In this document: piece after piece, positions 1-5,374 of the stretch
Layout: each line of letters begins with the position of its first letter
Position numbering within the stretch: position 1 is the stretch's first letter
Source of the DNA: Azovibrio restrictus
GTDB lineage: Bacteria > Pseudomonadota > Gammaproteobacteria > Burkholderiales > Rhodocyclaceae
DNA length: 5,374 bases
Assembly: GCA_003252145.1 (NCBI GenBank)
Contig: QKDJ01000022.1
Location: forward strand, 1-5,374
Direction: 5' to 3'
Notes under the pieces: generated by a model
What the model saw: only the letters and a program-made list of their open reading frames with translations
Told to the model about the DNA's origin: nothing
Database searches by the model: none
Made by a program: the position numbers and the translations under genes

Positions 1-21
1 AGTTATCCGAACTCCGCATGC

Positions 22-48
22 AAAACGCCGGGGCTTCCCGGCGTTTTT
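22..48. terminator. Bidirectional rho-independent terminator
   Basis: An 11-bp perfect stem (AAAACGCCGGG at 22-32 pairs with CCCGGCGTTTT at 37-47) closes a GCTT loop. On the plus strand it is followed by a T-rich stretch (TTTTTATTTG), and on the minus strand the stem itself ends in TTTT. It lies 26 bp beyond the stop codon of the minus-strand phosphoesterase gene, so it probably terminates that gene. It may also end a plus-strand gene lying left of the window. The 21 bases before it show nothing recognisable. Confidence 0.85.
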
Positions 49-73
49 ATTTGTCTACAACACTGGCAGGCAC

Positions 74-838
74 TCAGGCTTCATAGAAATGAACGGGCGC
101 CGCCTGGATGGGCAGGTAATGGCTGAGCAAACGGACTCCCGGCTCCCAGTCATGGAGTAGCAGGCCGCCCGGCTCCAGGGTATAGGCCAGTTCCGCTTCA
201 TCCAGAGCAATCTGATGGGCCGGTGACGGCGCCACCTGGGCTGGAACCCCGTAAAAAGTGGTGGCCACATGGCGATGCACATGACCGCACAGCAGGCCTT
301 CCACATGGGCCTGCACCCAAGCTCCAAGACCTTCCAGATTACCCCGACAGGCAATGGCATCCATGCCGGGAATTCCCACGGCAAAGGGAGGATGGTGCAT
401 GGCCAGCAAGGCGGGCTCCCGCGGCAATCCCTCCAGAGCGTCCAGAGTTGTTTCATCCACCCAGCCCCATTCCTTGCCGGGCCGGTGGGTATCCAGCAGG
501 ATCAGGCTGCCCTGGCTCAAAACGATTCGTGCCACGGGCCCCTGCCACAAGGAGGCCTGGGCGGGAAAGAGACGCTCCAATACCGCCCGGTCATCATGAT
601 TGCCAGGCACTAGAAACCAGGGAAACGGGAGAGGGGCCAGGGCATCGGCCAGGAAGCGGTAAGCAGATTCGCTGCCCCCGTCGGCCAGATCGCCGGTAAT
701 GAGCAGCAGGTCCGGCGAACGACGCAAGCCCATGAGTCTATGCAAGGCCTGGAGCAAGGCACCACGGGTATCCACCTGCCCATACAGTGGCTGGGTATCG
801 GCTGTCAGGTGCAAGTCGGAAAGATGGGCAATCCACAT
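74..838 (-). CDS. cpdA: Class III metallophosphoesterase, CpdA-like (putative 3',5'-cAMP phosphodiesterase)
   Basis: 254-residue cytoplasmic calcineurin-like phosphoesterase with no signal peptide or membrane segment. The full set of dinuclear-metal motifs is visible in order: D8-L-H10, G49-D50, G79-N80-H81-D82, H148-H149 and G185-H186-V187-H188. This motif spacing and the short length fit the class III cyclic-nucleotide phosphodiesterases (CpdA family; E. coli CpdA is somewhat longer), which hydrolyse cAMP to 5'-AMP. Specificity cannot be read from motifs alone, so a different phosphodiester or phosphomonoester substrate is possible. The start at 838 puts D-x-H at residue 8, as usual in the family. 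However, the only Shine-Dalgarno-like GAGGG ends 1 nt before the ATG, which is too close for good initiation. The gene lies 68 bp downstream of amtB on the same strand, behind amtB's terminator, so it probably has its own promoter or depends on read-through; I could not identify a convincing promoter. Confidence 0.88.
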   Translation of the reverse strand: MWIAHLSDLHLTADTQPLYGQVDTRGALLQALHRLMGLRRSPDLLLITGDLADGGSESAYRFLADALAPLPFPWFLVPGNHDDRAVLERLFPAQASLWQGPVARIVLSQGSLILLDTHRPGKEWGWVDETTLDALEGLPREPALLAMHHPPFAVGIPGMDAIACRGNLEGLGAWVQAHVEGLLCGHVHRHVATTFYGVPAQVAPSPAHQIALDEAELAYTLEPGGLLLHDWEPGVRLLSHYLPIQAAPVHFYEA

Positions 839-854
839 GCCCTCATGCTACCGC

Positions 855-883
855 AAAAAAAATGGGCGCCACATGGGCGCCCA
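855..883 (-). terminator. Intrinsic terminator of glnK-amtB
   Basis: On the minus strand an 8-bp perfect stem, TGGGCGCC (883-876) with GGCGCCCA (870-863), closes a 5-nt loop and runs directly into eight T residues (862-855). It begins 24 bp after the amtB stop codon. It is a textbook rho-independent terminator and separates the nitrogen operon from the phosphoesterase gene, whose start codon lies only 16 nt past the T tract. Confidence 0.93.
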
Positions 884-906
884 AAGGAGAGAGACGTTCT
901 TTGCTA

Positions 907-2304
907 TCAGTGGTGGTAAGCGGTTTCGCCGTGGGACGTGATGTCCAGGCCTTCGCGCTCTTCCTCTTCGGGCACCCGCAGACCCACGAACAGATCGGCA
1001 ATCTTGTAGGCCACGAAGGCGACCACGGCAGACCACACGATGGTGATCAGCACGCTGTAGGTTTGCACCCAGACTTGGTGAGCGATGGAGAAGTCCTCAG
1101 CACCGGTACCACCCAGGGAGGGAGCGGTGAAGACACCGGTCAGGATGGCACCCAGGATGCCGCCCACACCGTGCACACCGAACACATCCAGGGAGTCATC
1201 GGCACCCAGCATGCGCTTCAGGCCATTGACGCCCCACAGGCAGACGAAACCAGCCAGCAGACCCAGAGCCAGGGCACCCATGGGACCCACGGTACCGCAG
1301 GCGGGGGTGATGGCCACCAGACCAGCCACGGCGCCGGAAGCGGCACCCAGCATGGAGGGCTTGCCCTTGAACACGGCTTCAGCCAGGGTCCAGGCCAGCA
1401 CAGCACCGGCCGTAGCGACCAGGGTGTTGATGAAGGCCAGGGCGGCGCCGGCAGTGGCTTCCAGGTTGGAACCGGCGTTGAAGCCGAACCAGCCCACCCA
1501 CAGCATGGAAGCACCCACCATGGTCAGGGTCAGGGAGTGAGGAGCCATGGATTCGCGACCGTAACCGATACGCTTGCCCACCAGGTAAGCACCCACCAGA
1601 CCGGCCACACCGGCGTTGATGTGCACCACGGTACCGCCGGCGAAGTCCAGAGCACCGTCACCCAGCAGGTAACCGCCGGGACCCCAAACCATGTGGGCGA
1701 TAGGCAGGTAGCAGAAGGTGAACCAGATCACGGAGAACAGCAGCACGGCGGCAAACTTCATCCGTTCGGCGAAGGAGCCGACGATCAGGGCACAGGTGAT
1801 GCCTGCGAAGGTACATTGGAAGGCGATGAACACGAATTCAGGCAACTTGGAGGTAGCCGTGAAAGTGTCTGCCAGGGTCTCGATGCTCACACCGGACAGG
1901 AACAGCTTGTCCAGGGAACCGATGAAGGGCGAGGCTTCCGTGAAGGCCAGGCTGTAGCCATAAACGACCCACAGCACGGAGATCAGGGAGAACACCACCA
2001 TCACTTGCATCAGCACGGACAGCATGTTCTTGACGCGCACCAGGCCGCCGTAGAACAGGGCCAGACCGGGCAGGGCCATGAACAGCACCAGCAGGGTGGA
2101 GGTCATCAACCAGGCGGTGTCGCCCTTGTTGACGGTCACTTCCACGGCAGCTTCGGCAGCGGGGGCAGCAGCAGCGGCCACATCAGCCACGGCGGTGACG
2201 GCTTCAGTCACCACAGCAGCCGCGGGAGCGGCTTCTTCGGCCCAGGCGGGAGCGCCCAGGGCAACAACGCCCAGGAGGGCGAGACAGGCAAAAAGACGTT
2301 TCAT
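907..2304 (-). CDS. amtB: Ammonium channel/transporter AmtB
   Basis: 465-residue Amt/Mep/Rh-family inner-membrane protein. A signal peptide is visible at residues 1-22 (MKRLF, hydrophobic core, AWA cleavage site), followed by an Ala/Val/Glu-rich linker to about residue 58, then eleven membrane helices. The E. coli pore residues are all present at a shift of 59-60: D220 (D160), twin His H228 and H378 (H168, H318), Phe gate F166 and F275 (F107, F215), W207 (W148), W272 (W212) and S279 (S219). The family signature around 63-93 (DTAW...FYGGLVRVKN) is intact. The C-terminal tail from 441 (GLRVPEEEEREGLD...HGETAY) is nearly identical to the E. coli tail that receives GlnK. The start was moved from an open upstream frame to 2304 because the signal peptide begins there and AAGGAGAT lies 7 nt before it, overlapping the glnK stop. 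It conducts NH3/NH4+ inward under nitrogen limitation. The gene is cotranscribed with glnK (13-nt gap). Confidence 0.97.
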   Translation of the reverse strand: MKRLFACLALLGVVALGAPAWAEEAAPAAAVVTEAVTAVADVAAAAAPAAEAAVEVTVNKGDTAWLMTSTLLVLFMALPGLALFYGGLVRVKNMLSVLMQVMVVFSLISVLWVVYGYSLAFTEASPFIGSLDKLFLSGVSIETLADTFTATSKLPEFVFIAFQCTFAGITCALIVGSFAERMKFAAVLLFSVIWFTFCYLPIAHMVWGPGGYLLGDGALDFAGGTVVHINAGVAGLVGAYLVGKRIGYGRESMAPHSLTLTMVGASMLWVGWFGFNAGSNLEATAGAALAFINTLVATAGAVLAWTLAEAVFKGKPSMLGAASGAVAGLVAITPACGTVGPMGALALGLLAGFVCLWGVNGLKRMLGADDSLDVFGVHGVGGILGAILTGVFTAPSLGGTGAEDFSIAHQVWVQTYSVLITIVWSAVVAFVAYKIADLFVGLRVPEEEEREGLDITSHGETAYHH

Positions 2305-2317
2305 GGTTCGGATCTCC

Positions 2318-2874
<557 letters not shown>

Positions 2875-2901
2875 ACATCGAACCCGCCTCAGCTGCGGCT
2901 C

Positions 2902-2917
2902 TGGCACCATTTCTGCC
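2902..2917 (+). promoter_or_regulatory. Putative sigma-54 promoter facing ubiK-comM
   Basis: TGGCACCATTTCTGCC carries a perfect -24 box (TGGCAC, GG at 2903-2904) and CTGC for the -12 box (GC at 2915-2916), with the required 10-bp spacing. The match to TGGCACGG-N3-TTGCW is 9 of 13, weaker than that of the glnK promoter. The predicted start is near 2928, 28 nt before the ubiK-like ATG. An overlapping extended -10-like TGCTAAACT (2920-2928) could instead serve the housekeeping sigma factor, though no matching -35 is seen. Confidence 0.5.
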
Positions 2918-2942
2918 CATGCTAAACTGAGGCATTGATTCT

Positions 2943-2947
2943 GGAGG
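2943..2947 (+). promoter_or_regulatory. Ribosome binding site of the ubiK-like gene
   Basis: GGAGG lies 8 nt before the ATG at 2956. It supports that start over the in-frame TTG at 2935, which lies ahead of this site and has no comparable purine motif. Confidence 0.8.
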
Positions 2948-2955
2948 CCATCGCC

Positions 2956-3198
2956 ATGTTTGACCCCAAAGCGCTCGAAGACATCAGCAACAAGATCAGT
3001 GCCCTGATCGCGGCCAGTCCCGCCAAGGATGTGGAAAAGAATATCCGTGCCGTGATGGGCAGCTTTTTCACCAAGATGGATCTGGTAACCCGGGAAGAAT
3101 TCGACATTCAGGCCCAGGTCCTGGCCCGCACCCGGGACAAGCTTCACGCCCTGGAAGCCCGGGTGGACGCCCTGGAAAAGGCCCAGCGGGACGAGTAA
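2956..3198 (+). CDS. ubiK: UbiK/YqiC-family protein (BMFP domain, ubiquinone biosynthesis accessory factor)
   Basis: 80-residue protein of the membrane-fusogenic BMFP/YqiC family. It opens with MFDPKALEDISNKI, typical of the family. An amphipathic N-terminal helix (about 1-40, with the SPAKDVEKNIRAVM block) is followed by MDLVTREEFDIQ and a heptad-like C-terminal coiled coil (about 50-77, LARTRDKLHALEARVDALEK) that forms trimers in known members. There is no signal peptide. In E. coli and Salmonella, UbiK works with UbiJ and the Ubi enzyme complex in aerobic ubiquinone synthesis; orthology is inferred from similarity and length. The start is the ATG at 2956, with GGAGG 8 nt upstream. It is the first gene of a plus-strand operon, with comM starting 6 nt after its stop codon, and it is divergent from glnK. 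Neighbouring ubiK-like, glnK-amtB and comM genes are, as I recall, also found in pseudomonads. Confidence 0.9.
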   Translation: MFDPKALEDISNKISALIAASPAKDVEKNIRAVMGSFFTKMDLVTREEFDIQAQVLARTRDKLHALEARVDALEKAQRDE

Positions 3199-3204
3199 GC
3201 CCCC

Positions 3205-4707
3205 ATGGCACTGGCCAGCCTCTGGTGCCGCGGCCTGGATGGGCTGAAAGCACCCCGGGTCCAGGTGGAGGTACATCTGGCTGCTGGCCTGCCCAGTTTC
3301 ACCCTGGTCGGGCTCCCCGACACGGAAGTCAAGGAAGCCCGGGAAAGAGTCCGGGCCGCCATCATCAATTCCGGATTTGAATTCCCCCAGAAGCGGATCA
3401 CCATCAATCTGGCTCCGGCCGACCTGCCCAAGGAATCCGGTCGCTTCGACCTGCCCATGGCTCTGGGCATCCTCGCCGCCTCGGGTCAGATTCCCGCCCA
3501 GTCCCTGCCTGACCACGAATTTGCCGGAGAACTCTCCCTTTCTGGCGCCTTGCAGCCCATTCGGGGCGCCTTCGCCGTAGCCCTGGCCGCGGGCAGTGAA
3601 TCCCCTGGCGCCAGTTTCGTACTCCCCAAAACCAGTGCCGATGAGGCCTGCCTGGCTGGAAATTGCCGAATTCTAGGGGCCCAATCCTTACTGGAGGTCT
3701 GCGCCTGGCTCAGGGGCGAAGGTGAGCTGACTACCGGCCAAGCCCCCATCCAAACCCCGGGCCCCACATGGCCAGACCTGGGTGACGTGAAAGGGCAGGC
3801 CCAGGCCCGCCGGGTATTGGAAATCGCGGCAGCCGGTGGCCACTCCCTCCTCATGTACGGGCCGCCGGGCAGCGGCAAATCCATGCTTGCCGCCCGTTTG
3901 CCCGGATTACTGCCTCCACTGGACGATGCCGGTGCCCGGGAATCCGCCGCGGTACTTTCCCTGGTCGGTCGCTTTGATCCCGGCGCCTTCCGCCAGCGTC
4001 CCTACCGGGCTCCCCATGCCACGGCCTCTGCTGTCGCCCTGGTGGGTGGTGGCAGCCCGCCCCGCCCGGGAGAAATCAGCCTGGCCACCCAGGGGGTGCT
4101 CTTTCTCGACGAGTTTCCCGAATTTGACCGCAAGGTGCTGGAAAGCCTGCGCGAACCCCTGGAACGGGGCGAAGTCCATATCGCCCGGGCCGCCCGCCAT
4201 GCCACCTTCCCGGCCCGCTTCCAGCTGGTGGCCGCCATGAATCCCTGCCCCTGCGGCTGGCAGGGTCATCCCAATGGTCGCTGCCGGTGCACCCCGGACC
4301 AGATTCATCGGTACCGCAGCAAGATTTCCGGCCCCATTCTGGATCGTATGGACCTGCTCATCGAAGTCCCGGCCCTGGATACGGAAACCCTCGCCGGTGG
4401 CGGAGGTGAAACCAGTGCCGCCGTGGAGCGCCGAGTCCGCCAAGCCCACGAACGGCAACAGCAACGCCAAGCCTGTAGCAACGCCAGACTGGAAGCCGGC
4501 CAGGTGGACACCCACATGGGCGCCACGGCGGAAGCCCTGGCCCTGTTACAACAGGCCGCCACCCGTCTCAACCTCTCGGCCCGCTCCTGGCATCGAACCT
4601 TGAAAGTGGCGCGTACCATCGCTGATCTGGCTGGCCACGAAGCCCTGGAAAAATCCCACCTGGCAGAAGCCCTGCAATACCGCCGCCCATTTCTTGAGGC
4701 CTCATGA
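3205..4707 (+). CDS. comM: ComM/YifB-family Mg-chelatase-like AAA+ ATPase
   Basis: 500-residue, full-length member of the YifB/ComM family (E. coli YifB is about 506). Three parts are visible: an N-terminal ChlI/Lon-S5-like domain (about 20-170) with GLPSFTLVGLPDTEVKEARERV and the NLAPADLPKESGRFDLP block; the Mg-chelatase AAA+ domain with Walker A GPPGSGKS (219-226), Walker B VLFLDEF (298-304) and the ISGPILDRMDL segment with R381; and a C-terminal Mg-chelatase domain (about 405-497) containing LSARSWHRTLKVARTIADL. Four cysteines (C348, C350, C360, C362) form a possible metal-binding knuckle common in the family but missing in E. coli. In Vibrio and Haemophilus, ComM is a hexameric helicase that promotes branch migration during natural transformation; that role here is inferred. 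The start agrees with the family N terminus. No clear Shine-Dalgarno sequence precedes it, so it is probably translationally coupled to the ubiK-like gene 6 nt upstream. Confidence 0.95.
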   Translation: MALASLWCRGLDGLKAPRVQVEVHLAAGLPSFTLVGLPDTEVKEARERVRAAIINSGFEFPQKRITINLAPADLPKESGRFDLPMALGILAASGQIPAQSLPDHEFAGELSLSGALQPIRGAFAVALAAGSESPGASFVLPKTSADEACLAGNCRILGAQSLLEVCAWLRGEGELTTGQAPIQTPGPTWPDLGDVKGQAQARRVLEIAAAGGHSLLMYGPPGSGKSMLAARLPGLLPPLDDAGARESAAVLSLVGRFDPGAFRQRPYRAPHATASAVALVGGGSPPRPGEISLATQGVLFLDEFPEFDRKVLESLREPLERGEVHIARAARHATFPARFQLVAAMNPCPCGWQGHPNGRCRCTPDQIHRYRSKISGPILDRMDLLIEVPALDTETLAGGGGETSAAVERRVRQAHERQQQRQACSNARLEAGQVDTHMGATAEALALLQQAATRLNLSARSWHRTLKVARTIADLAGHEALEKSHLAEALQYRRPFLEAS

Positions 4708-5374
4708 CCCCCACACGCACTGCCACAGGCCTGGGCCTGACCGTACTATTGGCTGTCCTGGCCGCAGTCGGCCCCTTTTCCATCGACACCTATCTGCCGG
4801 CTTTTCCGGAAATCGGCGCCGACCTGGGGGCCGATAAATTACAGATTCAACAGACCCTGTCCATCTATATGCTGGCCTTTGGCCTCATGACTTTATGGCA
4901 CGGGGCCCTTTCCGACAGTTTTGGCCGTCGCCGTATCATTCTCGCGGGCCTGGCCATCTATGCCCTGGCCTCTCTGGGCTGCACCCTGACGACCAGCATC
5001 GAGATGCTCTGGGTACTGCGTGCCCTCCAAGGCCTGTCTGCCGGAGCAGGCATGGTAGTAAGCCGAGCCATGGTGCGAGACCTTTACCAGGGGCCCGATG
5101 CCCAGCGCCTCATGTCCCACATCGCCGTGATGTTCGCCGTTGCTCCGGCCATCGCACCCATGATCGGAGGCGGCTTGCTGCACCTGGGTGGCTGGCGCAG
5201 CATCTTTGCCTTCCTGACCCTGGCATCCCTGCTGCTTTGGCTGACTTGCTTGCGGCTACTGCCAGAATCCCTGCCGCCGGAAAAACGCCACCCCTTCGCC
5301 TTGAAACCACTGATACAAGCCTACAAAGGCGTATTGGGAAGCCTGACCTTCATTGCCGCCTCAGCCGGTATTGG
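4704..5374 (+). CDS. Bcr/CflA-family MFS drug:H+ antiporter (partial, runs off the window)
   Basis: The first 223 codons are present and the frame is open to the window edge; family members are about 400 residues, so just over half is seen. Features of the drug:H+ antiporter MFS group with 12 membrane helices are visible: PFSIDTYLPAFPEI (24-37) after helix 1, characteristic of Bcr/CflA proteins; motif A GALSDSFGRRRIIL (67-80) in the loop between helices 2 and 3; RALQGLSAGAGMVVSRAMVRDLY (106-128) across helix 4; and the antiporter motif C region APAIAPMIGGG (147-157) in helix 5. The loop after helix 6 contains PESLPPEKRH. It probably exports drugs or small metabolites such as sulfonamides, bicyclomycin or cysteine, but the substrate cannot be predicted. 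The start ATG overlaps the comM stop (ATGA), with GAGG 4 nt before it, indicating translational coupling and membership of the same operon. Confidence 0.9.
   Translation, partial: MTPTRTATGLGLTVLLAVLAAVGPFSIDTYLPAFPEIGADLGADKLQIQQTLSIYMLAFGLMTLWHGALSDSFGRRRIILAGLAIYALASLGCTLTTSIEMLWVLRALQGLSAGAGMVVSRAMVRDLYQGPDAQRLMSHIAVMFAVAPAIAPMIGGGLLHLGGWRSIFAFLTLASLLLWLTCLRLLPESLPPEKRHPFALKPLIQAYKGVLGSLTFIAASAGI

Noticed and set aside
2935..2955. TTG start for the ubiK-like gene seven codons upstream
   Set aside because: The family begins MFDPK/MIDP-like, and the GGAGG site lies between the TTG and the ATG at 2956.

Overview
This window looks like a chromosomal segment of a GC-rich proteobacterium, most likely a betaproteobacterium (Rhodocyclales-like). 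That rests on general protein similarity and on the combination of glnK-amtB, a UbiK/YqiC-family gene and a ComM/YifB gene; I could not run a search to fix the taxon. Coding density is high, and I see no insertion sequence, phage gene, CRISPR array, tRNA or rRNA. 

Layout. A bidirectional terminator (22-48) opens the window. On the minus strand, from right to left, lie glnK (PII signal protein, 2656-2318) and amtB (ammonium channel, 2304-907), a tight two-gene nitrogen operon. It ends in a strong intrinsic terminator (855-883). It is followed by a class III (CpdA-like) metallophosphoesterase (838-74). On the plus strand, from a 299-bp divergent intergenic region (2657-2955), run a ubiK/yqiC-like gene (2956-3198), comM/yifB (3205-4707) and the first 223 codons of a Bcr/CflA-type MFS drug transporter (4704 to the window edge). 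These three are spaced 6 nt and -4 nt apart, so they look like one operon.

How the parts work together. GlnK senses nitrogen and energy state and plugs AmtB when ammonium is plentiful; both proteins carry the residues needed for this (Tyr51 in the T-loop of GlnK, the GlnK-binding C-terminal tail and twin-His pore of AmtB). The intergenic region holds a good sigma-54 promoter facing glnK, a perfect NtrC-like palindrome (CGCACC-N5-GGTGCG) about 97 bp upstream of its predicted start, and, unexpectedly, a second element with correct sigma-54 spacing facing the plus-strand operon. If both are real, one NtrC enhancer would drive both directions, placing a ubiquinone-biosynthesis factor, a transformation/branch-migration helicase and a drug exporter under nitrogen control. 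This divergent arrangement is the most interesting thing in the window; the individual genes are ordinary members of known families.
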